Shown: positions 37,099 to 45,813, counted from the stretch's first letter. The stretch is 64,000 nucleotides of DNA from VRUE01 sp963737575 (GCA_963737575.1 CAVTTJ010000009.1:589795-653794); one strand, 5' to 3'. The notes: generated from the sequence alone by a model not told the origin. Translations and numbers: made by a program.

Positions 37099-38319
37099 CT
37101 AGGAACTCGCGCCGGCGGCTGTGAGTTCGGAGCCGGCCGTCGATTGGCTTAGGCGGAAAATGATGAACTCGGCGGGCTTCACCGGGGCTATCCCGATCAT
37201 CGCCACCACCTGCCCCGCGTCTATTACTTCCTGCGGGTTGGTCTCCTCGTCGCACTTGACGAAGAACGCTTCCTCGGGAGTGCTCCCCATCAGCCCTCCG
37301 TCGCGCCAGACGCGTGTCAGGAACGCGCCGACATCCCGACGAATGCTTTTCCAGAGGGTGCGGTCGTTCGGCTCGAAGACGATCCAGTTGGTTCCCTCCT
37401 CGATCGACTCCTCGATCATGTTGAAGAGCCTGCGCACACTGAGATAGCGCCATTCGCTCGAGGCGTCGGCGACGGTGCGGGCGCCCCAGACACGGATGCC
37501 TTCGCGGGCGAAGAGCCTGATGCAATTGACACCGACGTCGTTCAGCACTCCCTGCTCGGATCGCGTCAGCCGGTAGGTGAGGTTCAGCGCTCCGCGGACC
37601 ACCTCGTTGGCCGGCGCCTTGTGAACGCCGCGCCTGGCGTCGGTTCGCGCCCAGATCCCGGCCACATGCCCGGAAGGGGGGATGTCGACGAGCGTGTTGG
37701 AGATCGGGTCCATCACCGTGATCCAGGGGAAGTAGAAGGCACCGAAACCGCCATCGGACTGTCGCGGCCGCAGGCCGCCGGCGGCCGGCGCTTCGCTGTC
37801 GCCTTCGCCGCTTTTCGAGCGCGATTTGCGCGATGAGGACCCGGCCGTCTCGGTCTGCGTCAGCAGCTCGATGTCGTCCACTTCCTCGGGGCAGTCGAGG
37901 ATGGCGACACGGTCTTTGAGTTTTTCGCAGTGCGTCAGCAGCGCGTCGTGGGAGGCAGGGTCCGACCTGCCCGGCGCGGCCACAATCGCAACCTCGTCGA
38001 AGCTCTCCAGCGCGGCCAGCGCATCGGTGATCGATTTGTCGTCGCCGGAGTTGACCACGAAACAGCGGGCCCCTTCGTTCGCGAAGAACCCGTAGAGCGC
38101 ATTCGAGAGTTCCGTGCTGGTGGGATTGTCCTCTGGCATGAACTTGCCGACGAACTCCGACCAGTTGTTGACGGCCTGGGGTGTGTTGAGGAACGCGTCA
38201 CCCTTGGGAGCCGTTCCGACGAAGGCGGCGGTGCTCGTTCCGACGGCCTGGATCGGCCGATCGAGAGAGGGGACCTCCTCCACATAGACGCCGGGGGTGT
38301 GGTACGTGCTCATTGGCAT
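37099..38319 (-). CDS. Contractile tail sheath protein (Afp2-like)
   Basis: Start at 38319 or 38313 with GAAGGGA upstream. STYHTPGVYVEEVPSLDRPI is the classic sheath N-terminus; AFVGTAPKGDAFLNTPQAVN, LSNALYGFFANEGARCFVVN and a C-terminus GIRVWGARTVADASSEWRYL, RRLFNMIEESIEEGTNWIVF, GLMGSTPEEAFFVKCDEETN, VMIGIAPVKPAEFIIFRLSQ-type strands complete the family. 406 residues. A low-complexity Ser/Lys insert (SSSRKSRSKSGEGDSE) interrupts the middle. Uninterrupted frame. It contracts to drive the tube. Confidence 0.95.
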   Translation of the reverse strand: MPMSTYHTPGVYVEEVPSLDRPIQAVGTSTAAFVGTAPKGDAFLNTPQAVNNWSEFVGKFMPEDNPTSTELSNALYGFFANEGARCFVVNSGDDKSITDALAALESFDEVAIVAAPGRSDPASHDALLTHCEKLKDRVAILDCPEEVDDIELLTQTETAGSSSRKSRSKSGEGDSEAPAAGGLRPRQSDGGFGAFYFPWITVMDPISNTLVDIPPSGHVAGIWARTDARRGVHKAPANEVVRGALNLTYRLTRSEQGVLNDVGVNCIRLFAREGIRVWGARTVADASSEWRYLSVRRLFNMIEESIEEGTNWIVFEPNDRTLWKSIRRDVGAFLTRVWRDGGLMGSTPEEAFFVKCDEETNPQEVIDAGQVVAMIGIAPVKPAEFIIFRLSQSTAGSELTAAGASS

Positions 38320-38323
38320 GGAT

Positions 38324-39007
38324 TCATCCCTTCGCTAGATCGAGTCGAAGCTCGACCGGTTCGTCGCGATCGGTGCTGTCGACTGAGAACGGGAACTCGC
38401 CGGCCTTTGCTCGGACTCGCAGCTGGTATGGGTCAGGCCCGAAGGGCACCGCGGCGAACCGGAATCGGCCGCGAGTGTCGCTGCGGGCCGCCAGGCCCAA
38501 TGCTGGGATCTCGATGAAGGCGTCGGGGATGGGAACGTCACCGGGGCCGAGCACGACGCCGTCGAGATGGGACACGGTCGAGCCCCTGACGTCCAGCGGC
38601 CCCAGGACCGGCTTGGCCGGAGCCTCGGGCTGCTGCTTGCGCGCCGGAACCGCAAGCACGAACGACGGTTGCATCGCCCTTCCGAGCGCCGTCCAGACCG
38701 AGGCATCAACCGACCCGAGCTCGACCTCATAGTCCGGGTGTTCCATCGCCGCGAAAAGCAGATCCCCGAGCCGCCCGTGCATCTCCGACGCGTCGCCGCC
38801 TCCGGCTGTCACCAGGTAGCGCAGGAGGACCTGCAGCGGCGGCCTGCGGCTGCCCCGGGCCGGAGGCAATTCCGCCAGCTCGATCAGCTGCAGGAGGACG
38901 TCGGCGGGCTCCCCGTCGTCCGCCGGTTCGAGCAGGACCTTGCCCTTCGACTTCGGCAGCACCGTGCTGACCCAGTCGCAGAGCTCCCTGTCGGTCTCCG
39001 CGATCAT
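38324..39007 (-). CDS. Pvc16/DUF4255-like cap protein with C-terminal carboxypeptidase-regulatory-like domain
   Basis: ATG 39007 overlaps the preceding stop. Residues 1-125: IAETDRELCDWVSTVLPKSK, PPLQVLLRYLVTAGGGDASE, MHGRLGDLLFAAMEHPDYEV resemble the Pvc16/Afp16 N-terminal domain that caps sheath and tube. Residues ~145-225: LDGVVLGPGDVPIPDAFIEI, SDTRGRFRFAAVPFGPDPYQ resemble a carboxypeptidase-regulatory/transthyretin-like fold. The assignment of the first domain is by pattern and by position just before the sheath. 227 residues. Confidence 0.65.
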   Translation of the reverse strand: MIAETDRELCDWVSTVLPKSKGKVLLEPADDGEPADVLLQLIELAELPPARGSRRPPLQVLLRYLVTAGGGDASEMHGRLGDLLFAAMEHPDYEVELGSVDASVWTALGRAMQPSFVLAVPARKQQPEAPAKPVLGPLDVRGSTVSHLDGVVLGPGDVPIPDAFIEIPALGLAARSDTRGRFRFAAVPFGPDPYQLRVRAKAGEFPFSVDSTDRDEPVELRLDLAKG

Positions 39008-39843
39008 GGTCCCGGCCCTCCCGCAGGCGCAGCCGGGGACTCGCCCCACATCGGAAAGATCGGGCCCTGCCGTTCTTTGGCCGGAACGTTGCTCTCTGCG
39101 AGCAGCTCCGTGTAGGCGTCATCGCCGCCGCCGAACACGTTCTCGTCGAGTGCACCGATCAGATGAGTCACAAAGCCCAGCGCGGCGAGGTTGAGCGTAT
39201 GCCCCGCCTCGTGCTCGGTCAGGTAGTCGATTTCTTTCGCCTCTCGGGTGAGAAAGGCGAAATTGCCCATGTTGTAACCGGTCGAGTGAGGCTGGAGGTT
39301 GGCGTTGCCGAAGAGCCCGCCCTCTTGGAAGACCGTGCCGGTCTTCCAGTCGACGAAGACCTTGTCGATGCGGAGAAACGGGCGACGAATCGCCAGATTG
39401 ACCAGGTGCAGAATTGCACTCACCACAAGGAACAGCAGTCCGACGGCGACGATCGGCCATGACATCGGCAGAAGCCAGTTGGCCCAGCCCTCAAATCCCT
39501 GGTAGATGTCGCTCTGGGCAAGCGGCTCTACCACCGCGAGCACAAGAATCACACAGAGGACGCCCGCGACGATCGGGCCGAGAATAGCCTCGAGCAGTAC
39601 CACGTTGATTCCGGTATTGACGCCGAGCAGCGCACCGGGCATCACCTCTCCGGTTCGGGAGTCGGGGTCATGGAAGATGCGCGCGACGATGTAGAGGACG
39701 GTCGTCACCGCCACCAGCACCAGTAAGGCCAGCACACTGGTGCCAAAGCCGCTTTCGAGTGCGCTCCGAATTCCAATCCCTCCCGCAACGCCTGCCGCGC
39801 CACCGATCACGATGCCCAAGCCGCGCCACAGGGTGGATTGCAT
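39004..39843 (-). CDS. Membrane protein with HEAGH (zinc-protease-like) motif
   Basis: ATG 39843 (the open frame to 39930 lacks support). About five membrane helices: VIGGAAGVAGGIGIRSALES, VLALLVLVAVTTVLYIVARI, VVLLEAILGPIVAGVLCVIL, WPIVAVGLLFLVVSAILHLV. A soluble C-terminal ~100 residues follows with IDYLTEHEAGHTLNLAALGF, an HExxH-type motif inside a helix. The stop overlaps the Pvc16-like start. It might be an intramembrane or membrane-bound peptidase linked to eCIS assembly; activity is inferred from the motif only. Confidence 0.65.
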   Translation of the reverse strand: MQSTLWRGLGIVIGGAAGVAGGIGIRSALESGFGTSVLALLVLVAVTTVLYIVARIFHDPDSRTGEVMPGALLGVNTGINVVLLEAILGPIVAGVLCVILVLAVVEPLAQSDIYQGFEGWANWLLPMSWPIVAVGLLFLVVSAILHLVNLAIRRPFLRIDKVFVDWKTGTVFQEGGLFGNANLQPHSTGYNMGNFAFLTREAKEIDYLTEHEAGHTLNLAALGFVTHLIGALDENVFGGGDDAYTELLAESNVPAKERQGPIFPMWGESPAAPAGGPGP

Positions 39844-39987
39844 GCGTCCTTCCCGAGTCCCGATAACGGGACTCGTCGACCAACACCTAACAGTTAACCT
39901 CGTCCTACATCGCGGCCAGACCCTTGTCAACCGCGCAGGCCGAGGTGGCGGACAAGTGTTGGAGGCGCCGGGAAGAAACCGATGGTC

Positions 39988-40317
39988 TCAGCTCGCCGGT
40001 GGCCCCGGCGGGGAGATCCGTTTCTGATGGCCGGGGACCGCGTCGAGCCAGGCGATGAGTGAGCGGACCGTATCGGGCATCGTCCCCTCCCTCAGCGTCA
40101 CGCTCCTGCTTCGCTCACCGTCCTCGACGGTTACACGGTAGGAAACCTCGTCCGGGTAGGACGGCGGCGAGGGGTCTTCAGCGAGTTCGGACAACCCCGC
40201 ATCGCGAACCTTCTCCTCGAGGGCGTTCGAATCGTCGGCAGACAGCTGATCCGAGTCGACTTCCGTTTCGGTGACGATTCCGGCCAGGCCTCCACCGCGG
40301 ACGACGATGACCTTCAT
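39988..40317 (-). CDS. Emfourin-type inhibitor of M4 (protealysin-like) protease
   Basis: 109 residues. KVIVVRGGGLAGIVTETEVD, ALEEKVRDAGLSELAED, PDEVSYRVTVEDGERSRSVT, VRSLIAWLDAV match the emfourin pattern (xRxGGFAG..., L...L...F...L, YxxTVxDG, LxxLIxWL). Emfourins are small cytoplasmic inhibitors encoded beside protealysin-like metalloproteases. It lies 33 bases downstream of the M4 gene, which supports the pairing. Confidence 0.78.
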   Translation of the reverse strand: MKVIVVRGGGLAGIVTETEVDSDQLSADDSNALEEKVRDAGLSELAEDPSPPSYPDEVSYRVTVEDGERSRSVTLREGTMPDTVRSLIAWLDAVPGHQKRISPPGPPAS

Positions 40318-40350
40318 GTCGCCGGCGGGGGTTGGGCAAGGGGGGACCGC

Positions 40351-41467
40351 CTAGCTGAGGACCCCGACTTCCTGCCAGGCCTTTTCCACGGCCGCCTGCT
40401 CGGCGCCGCCGGCTTCGAAGAGCTCGCCTGCGACCTCCACCGTGGCCTGGCCCGCTGCTTCGAAGTCCGAGTCGGGCTGGAGGCGTTCGGTGAGGGCCGC
40501 GTACCAGATCCGCCCCGCTTTCTCCCAGGCGTTTCCGCCGATCTCGGTGGCAGCGAGATAGAAGGCGTGATTCGGGATCCCGGAGTTGATGTGAACGCCG
40601 CCGTTGTCGTTGTTCGGATCGTTGTCATTGGGGAGATCGGCATATTCGCTCATTTTCGATGGCTGATTATCCCCTTGGAACGCGGTGCCGGGTTCTTTCA
40701 TCGAGCGAAGGGCTTTGCCGAGCTCGGGAAGAAGGGTTCCCTCGCCGATCAGCCAGTCCGCTTCGTCTGCGCTCTGGCTCAGGCTGTATTGCTTCACCAG
40801 CGACCCAAAGACGTCTGAGACCGACTCGTTGAGGGCCCCGGGCTGGCTGGCGTATTCAAGCCCGGCGGTGTACTGGGTGACCCCGTGGGTCATCTCATGG
40901 CCAATGACGTCGATGGCCTTCGTCAGGCCGCCGACGACGAAGAGCTGGCCGCTCCCATCCCCGTAGACCATCTGACCGCCGTTCCAGAAGGCGTTGTCGA
41001 AGTCGACCCCGTAATGGACCGAGGAAACCAGCTCGAGGCCTTTGCCATCGATGCTGTCGCGTTCGAGAACTTCGTTGTAGAAGTCATAGACCTGATCGGC
41101 GCCTTCATAGGCCTCGTTGACTGCTTCGTCTGACGAGGGTTCGTCGCCCTCAGCCGCGGATCTTGTGACCGGGGAGGTCTGAGTTACCCCCGTGTTCGAC
41201 GTCATAGACGGTCCGTCGCTCGCCTGCCGGCGGCGCCACAAAGGCCAATTTTCCGACGCCGACATCCAACTGGCGCATGACTTTGCCAACCACAGAGCGC
41301 TGGGTTCGCATCGAGGCGGATGCGGCAAGTGTGCGGAGAGCCGCTTGGCGCTGGTCGGCTTTATCGGATTCGGCCAGGCGCGCCAATAGATGGGGCGGGG
41401 CGATCGAGCAACACGCGTGCTTGCGCCCGCTCGATGGACTGTTGACCCCCGAAATAGTGCGTTGCAT
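40351..41467 (-). CDS. Protealysin-like M4 metalloprotease, one frameshift
   Basis: ATG 41467 with GGAGGAAGCC just upstream. Propeptide: HACCSIAPPHLLARLAESD carries the PPxLL motif of the short protealysin-type propeptide. The frame shifts near 41157; the next frame has GVDFDNAFWNGGQMVYGDGS, KAIDVIGHEMTHGVTQYTAG (HExxH), ALNESVSDVFGS (third ligand Glu) and NNDNGGVHINSGIPNHAFYL (catalytic His). ~370 residues, no signal peptide, as in protealysins. It opens the eCIS operon; such proteases can be eCIS-associated cargo or processing enzymes. Confidence 0.85.
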
Positions 41468-41720
41468 GGCTTCCTCCGTCGAGTCGAGTGGCTTGGCGCG
41501 ACCCTAACGCCGGCCTCGCGGACTTCACAGTGATTGCCGCTCGATCTCAACGAATAGACGGCTGGGCGCACGATCGGATCCGCCGCCTCAAGGGTTGAGC
41601 TCTTCCCATTCCTATCCAGATCGGCTTCGAATCATCGTCTATACCGAGTGCAAGCCAGGCCTCGCGAAATTAGCCTCATGAGACGGCTTCGAGCGCATCT
41701 CAAAAAGCAGCGGCAACGAA

Positions 41721-42839
41721 ATGTCTTCCGACCCGACTTCACAAGAAGGCCAGTCTGAATCCTCCTCGCAGTCGGTAGTAGGGGCGATTTGGAGAAAAGC
41801 CAGGCCCAGGCGTCGCAAAATTGCGACTTGGGCGTTGGTCGCACTGATAGTCCTATTCCTCCTTTCTGCCGTGTTCGATGTGCGGGTCAAGCTCGCTGGC
41901 GGGAGCGAAGCCGGTAATCCCAATTTCCCGGCCGGCGGACCCGCCGAGTTCATGTACTTGGACAGCGGCAGGGTCGCCGCCTACCTGGCTCAGGTAAATG
42001 GCGGCAGCTTCAATGTCGAAACGGTGAAGCGCAAGCTCAGCGACACGCTCAGCGGCAAACTGGCGCTGGAGGGAGTCGTCGGGGCGTCAGGCAAGGAAAG
42101 CAGCGAAAGTTCGGTGGAACGCGAGGTGCGACCGACCGACGCGAGCAACTTCTTCGCTCTGCATGCCGGCCTCGAAGTGGAGAACGACTTGCAGCCGATC
42201 CGACTGGGTTACTTCAAGAATGATGTTGCCGACTTGAACGAGGGGCAGTTTGTCAGTTTCAAAACGACCGCCCTCCTCTCTCCGCTCTACCTCAACCCTT
42301 ACCTGGCAGTAAGGCAGTTCCATACATTGATGTCGATGTTTCCGCGATCCACGGCGCGGCGGGCAGCCGCGAAGGCATTCCTGCATGAGATCGGCAAGAA
42401 CCCACGAGTTGTCTTTGCGCTGCAGCCGACCGATCCGAGCGATCCGAGCGGCGAGCGCAAACCGTTTACCTACGTCCTGCCGCTCAGCGCAAGCGAGCTC
42501 ACGCACGAGCGGAGCCTGCTCAAGTACGGCGGTGGCCAATTCACCGTGGTCGGAAAGATCGTGAGGATCTTTCCCGAGAAACGCAGAGATCACCTCCCCG
42601 CCTACATCGACTCGCCGACGCGGGAGACCTGGGAGGAACCGCTGCGACGCGCACCGGGGGAGCTGATCTGTCGCACGGAACCACGCTGTATCAAGGAGGT
42701 CCGTGAAGAGCAAGCGGACGGGACGGCTCGCAAGCGTGCGATTCGCGAAGCCCGCACCCGAGTGCTCGCAGCACTAACCGAACAAACGATGATCGAGCGA
42801 GACGGGGCGGTGATATTGCCCGTTGCGATCTACAAGTAG
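41721..42839 (+). CDS. Membrane-anchored protein, possibly DUF6414-like
   Basis: ATG 41721. A Ser/Gln-rich N-terminus, one TM helix (IATWALVALIVLFLLSAVFD) and a ~300-residue soluble part. FMYLDSGRVAAYLAQVNGGS and RKLSDTLSGKLALEGVVGA resemble proteins with a 'YLDxxxVxxYLAQ' opening (DUF6414-like), but I cannot confirm the family. Mixed alpha/beta with QFTVVGKIVRIFPEK near the end. It diverges from the eCIS operon, 253 bases from the M4 start. Confidence 0.6.
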   Translation: MSSDPTSQEGQSESSSQSVVGAIWRKARPRRRKIATWALVALIVLFLLSAVFDVRVKLAGGSEAGNPNFPAGGPAEFMYLDSGRVAAYLAQVNGGSFNVETVKRKLSDTLSGKLALEGVVGASGKESSESSVEREVRPTDASNFFALHAGLEVENDLQPIRLGYFKNDVADLNEGQFVSFKTTALLSPLYLNPYLAVRQFHTLMSMFPRSTARRAAAKAFLHEIGKNPRVVFALQPTDPSDPSGERKPFTYVLPLSASELTHERSLLKYGGGQFTVVGKIVRIFPEKRRDHLPAYIDSPTRETWEEPLRRAPGELICRTEPRCIKEVREEQADGTARKRAIREARTRVLAALTEQTMIERDGAVILPVAIYK

Positions 42840-42848
42840 CCCGACGCC

Positions 42849-42871
42849 GGCCCGCGGTGTGCCTGCGGGCC
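42849..42871. terminator. GC hairpin between convergent genes
   Basis: ggcccgc (42849-42855) and gcgggcc (42865-42871) form a perfect 7-bp stem with a 9-base loop. It lies ten bases after the plus gene's stop and 50 bases after the minus gene's stop. No T-run is seen; a bidirectional terminator is likely. Confidence 0.55.
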
Positions 42872-42920
42872 TGAGATTCAGGACCTACTCGGATCATCCG
42901 CGACCGTCCCGGGCAGAGAC

Positions 42921-44111
42921 CTATCGGCCGGTGTCAAGCCCGGCCACGATCCCCCAGCAGGCGATCGCGCTGCAGACGCTGCTCCAGCGCCCGAATTGCT
43001 CATAGATCCAGTTGGCGAGCTTTGGCGCTTCGGGGTCAGAGGAGTCGATCTGGGGGTCTGAGACATTTCGCACCATCGCGTAGGCGGGGGCGTCGGCCCC
43101 CAACTCGGCGCAGACGTAGGCGAGGATCGCGTCGCCCATCTCGCAGACGTCCCCCTTCCCCTGCAGACCGAAGGTGTTAGCCGTGTCGTCGTACTGGAAG
43201 CCCTTGGTCGTGACGACGCCGCTACGCGCGCTCTTGCCGTGCACGATGCGTGGCCTGCGACTGTTGGTCTTCGGCAAGTTGGCGGCGTTGGCCGCGAAGA
43301 GGCCGTGGGCAGTGTCGAGGTAATCGGCCGGAACGTCGCCCGGGCACTCGAAGTGCTCGAACTGGGGCGGCTTGCCACCCGAGTCGAAGGTGACGAAGCG
43401 GCTGACGATCACGTCGCCGACCTCCGCCCCAGCGCCGATCCCGCCTCCGGTGCCCGTGGTGATCACGAGCTTCGGCTTGCAGTCCTCGATGATCTGCTTC
43501 CAGACCAGCCGGTTTGGAGTCGTGGCGAGCTCTTCGGGGCCGTCCTGGGAGAAGTGGGACTCCGACTTGAACAGGGTGACGCTCTTGCCGGCGATCTCGG
43601 CGCTCCAGTAGCTACCGAGGCGCTCCCTCTCGCGCGCCGGGCAGCCCGGGTTCATCTGCGCCGCGATTGTCTCGTAGTTCTTGGTGTAGGGCTTCCAGTA
43701 GGCGATTCCCGGCTTGGCGGGGTGACTTTTCGTCGGCAGGATGCTTTCGCAGCCGGGCGTGAGGACGTGGGCCAGGGCGCTTCCCTCTTCCACCGTCCAG
43801 GTGACGATCAGGATGTCGGCTTGGGGCAGCGAGTCGCCCGGCGGCGGCTGGCTGGCGGGCTTGGGGGCGAGCCCGTCGGGCCACTCGACCGGGGTGTAGT
43901 GGCTGAGGGTCGGCGGCGCTTGGGGCCAGATGGCGGCGGTGCGCTCGATCGTCTCCGGGGCACCGCCGTCGAACTCGATCCGCTCGTGGGCAAGCGCCTG
44001 GGGCGTGGGCGCCATGGCCTCAGCGGGCTCGCCTCGTTCCGCGGCAATGGCACCCCGCGGCTGGGGTGAGCCGCCCAGGTTCTCCTCCAGCCACGCTCTG
44101 TTTGCCGCCAT
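42921..44111 (-). CDS. Nucleoside-phosphorylase-fold protein with N-terminal extension
   Basis: ATG 44111. The first ~100 residues are an Ala/Pro-rich extension with TLSHYTPVEWPDGLAP. Then QADILIVTWTVEEGSALAHV, KPKLVITTGTGGGIGAGAEV (phosphate/nucleoside loop), VGDVIVSRFVTFD, and GDVCEMGDAILAYVCAELGA with VRNVSDPQID, the end of a PNP_UDP_1 domain where Glu and Asp grip the ribose and base. ~396 residues, longer than metabolic members because of inserts. Could degrade a nucleoside or nucleotide. Stand-alone PNP-like domains also occur in conflict and effector proteins. Confidence 0.75.
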   Translation of the reverse strand: MAANRAWLEENLGGSPQPRGAIAAERGEPAEAMAPTPQALAHERIEFDGGAPETIERTAAIWPQAPPTLSHYTPVEWPDGLAPKPASQPPPGDSLPQADILIVTWTVEEGSALAHVLTPGCESILPTKSHPAKPGIAYWKPYTKNYETIAAQMNPGCPARERERLGSYWSAEIAGKSVTLFKSESHFSQDGPEELATTPNRLVWKQIIEDCKPKLVITTGTGGGIGAGAEVGDVIVSRFVTFDSGGKPPQFEHFECPGDVPADYLDTAHGLFAANAANLPKTNSRRPRIVHGKSARSGVVTTKGFQYDDTANTFGLQGKGDVCEMGDAILAYVCAELGADAPAYAMVRNVSDPQIDSSDPEAPKLANWIYEQFGRWSSVCSAIACWGIVAGLDTGR

Positions 44112-44658
44112 CCCGATGCCTCCCGCTTCTGGCAGTCGCCGAGGATAGGTCGGCTCGACCTAACGCCGCAAGGAAGGGGGACGAATGGTGGACCGCTGCT
44201 CTCCAGACAGGCCTACTGAGCACCCTTCAGCGCCTGGGTGCAGCCACCCGCCCAGCCGCTTTAGACGAACGTACTCCGGCAGCAGGATCACACGGAGCGC
44301 GTGCCCTCCTGAACCTGGCTCCGGGGCCGCTAGCTCGGAAGCAGTCGGATTGGAAGTCCTTCATGCGTGAACCGTCGAGCTCACCGAGAGCGTCCAGCGG
44401 CCGTAGCCGCGAACGGCGCCTTCATCACCCAGGTGCGGGAAGGATGGGAACGCCGGGATCCCGTCCCTCGCTCGGTTCGCGGTCGATCAGGATGCCGTCC
44501 TCCGCGACCTGCCGCCGGGAGTAGGTCGGGGGCCGCTATCGATGGCTGAGGCTCGCGGGTGGATTCGCGATTGTCGAGGAAGGACGCGTGATCGAAGCCT
44601 GAGCGCGTCCTGATTGACGCCCCTCACTGGATCTGGGAGCCTCTTGCCAGAGCGATTC
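44112..44658. other. Intergenic stretch, nothing recognised
   Basis: About 550 bases between divergent genes. Short frames only; no RNA, repeat or operator recognised. Confidence 0.45.
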
Positions 44659-45657
44659 GTGAGCAAGATCATTCGACTCCTGAGTCTGGTCGCCGCGGCA
44701 GCATCACTCGCGCTCTGCTCCAGCGCTGGTGCCGCAACGGTCACGATCGGCAGCCCGCTGACGAACGCCCCCATCAAAGGGACTTGCGGAGTTTCGAGCA
44801 GCACCTACACCGATACGGCCCTGGGCGCGGGCACACTCGCGGCTCCGTCCAATGGAGTCCTCGTGCGCTGGCGGCTGGCTCTCCCGGAATCTAGTGGTGG
44901 CAAGACATATGAGCTCCGCGTTCTGCGTCCAAACGGGGGCTTGAGCTATACCGCCGCTGGGACCGGGCCGCCCCAGACCGCGGCGGCGACGGGGGTGAAC
45001 GAACTCACGCTTCCCAGCCCGTTGCCTGTCCAGGCCGGTGACATCGTCGCGGTCAATTGTCCGCCTGGCGCTCCTTCGCCGTTCACCACATCCGGAACGA
45101 AAGGATCGATCTACGGGGTGCTGAATCCCACCCTGACCGATGGCAACACTGGCACTGCCAAAACGTTCCCCGGTGACGAAATGCTGATCAACGCCGATTT
45201 CGTCGGCGCTCCGACCTTGACCTCGATCGCTCCCTCGTCGGGGTCTTTCAGGGGTGGGGTCTCGGTCGTGATCACCGGAACCAACTTCTCGGGAGCCACC
45301 TCCGTGAGCTTCGGCGGCGCGCCGGCAACGAGCTTCACCGTCAATTCCGACACCCAGATCTCGGCCATCTCTCCGCCGACTTCGCGGCCGGCAAGCCTCG
45401 CGGTCGCCGTCACCTCGGTGGCGGGAACCGCGACCGGTTCAACGGCCTTTACGACCACTGCCTGCGTTGTGCCCAAGCTCAAGGGCAAGAGGCTCAAAGC
45501 GGACCGCAAGAAGCTGAAGAGGGCCGACTGCAAGCTCGGCAGGGTTAAGAAGTCCAAGGGCGCCGGGGCGAAGACGGGCAAAGTCGTCAAGCAGAGCCCC
45601 AAGCCAGGCAAGCTGTTGGCTCCTGGCTCCAAGGTCAGCGTCAAGCTCGGCGGGTAA
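44659..45657 (+). CDS. Secreted IPT/TIG- and PASTA-domain protein
   Basis: GTG 44659 gives a clean signal peptide (KIIRLLSLVAAAASLALCSS, AGAA); the open frame from 44614 is less likely. A ~160-residue beta domain follows (LVRWRLALPESSGGKTYELR). An IPT/TIG Ig-like fold: SIAPSSGSFRGGVSVVITGT, FSGATSVSFGGAPATSF. The C-terminus is a PASTA domain: CVVPKLKGKRLKADRKKLKR, GKVVKQSPKPGKLLAPGSKV. PASTA binds muropeptides or cell wall, so it is likely wall-bound. Confidence 0.85.
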   Translation: MSKIIRLLSLVAAAASLALCSSAGAATVTIGSPLTNAPIKGTCGVSSSTYTDTALGAGTLAAPSNGVLVRWRLALPESSGGKTYELRVLRPNGGLSYTAAGTGPPQTAAATGVNELTLPSPLPVQAGDIVAVNCPPGAPSPFTTSGTKGSIYGVLNPTLTDGNTGTAKTFPGDEMLINADFVGAPTLTSIAPSSGSFRGGVSVVITGTNFSGATSVSFGGAPATSFTVNSDTQISAISPPTSRPASLAVAVTSVAGTATGSTAFTTTACVVPKLKGKRLKADRKKLKRADCKLGRVKKSKGAGAKTGKVVKQSPKPGKLLAPGSKVSVKLGG

Positions 45658-45711
45658 TCGGGGTCGTCCGCCGGTCGTGCGACCTGGACCACCGGGCCAC
45701 GGGCTAACCTT

Positions 45712-45800
45712 TCCATGACCATCCAGAGCGGCAGAGGGACCCGGACCAGCGAAGCCGCAGCAACCCACCGTCAGGCAGGGTGCTACAGCCGGGATCGATG
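45712..45800 (+). ncRNA. SAM-riboswitch-like (S-box family) leader
   Basis: The segment reads atccagagcggcagaggga, then cgaagccgcagcaaccc. These are the conserved parts of SAM-I/SAM-IV aptamers (AGAGGGA, GAAGCC, CAGCAACC). gcggc pairs with gccgc (P2), caccgtcaggcagggtg folds as a P3 hairpin, and ccatgacc near the start can pair with gggatcgatgg at the end (P1). The ribosome site ggaggtgaaca of the next gene follows directly, which suggests control of translation by S-adenosylmethionine. Confidence 0.75.
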
Positions 45801-45813
45801 GAGGTGAACACCA

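Noticed and set aside
24763..41467. Intact prophage or type VI secretion system
   Set aside because: No capsid, terminase, portal, lysis or TssJLM/ClpV genes; the LysM, J, I and Pvc16-like set fits eCIS better.
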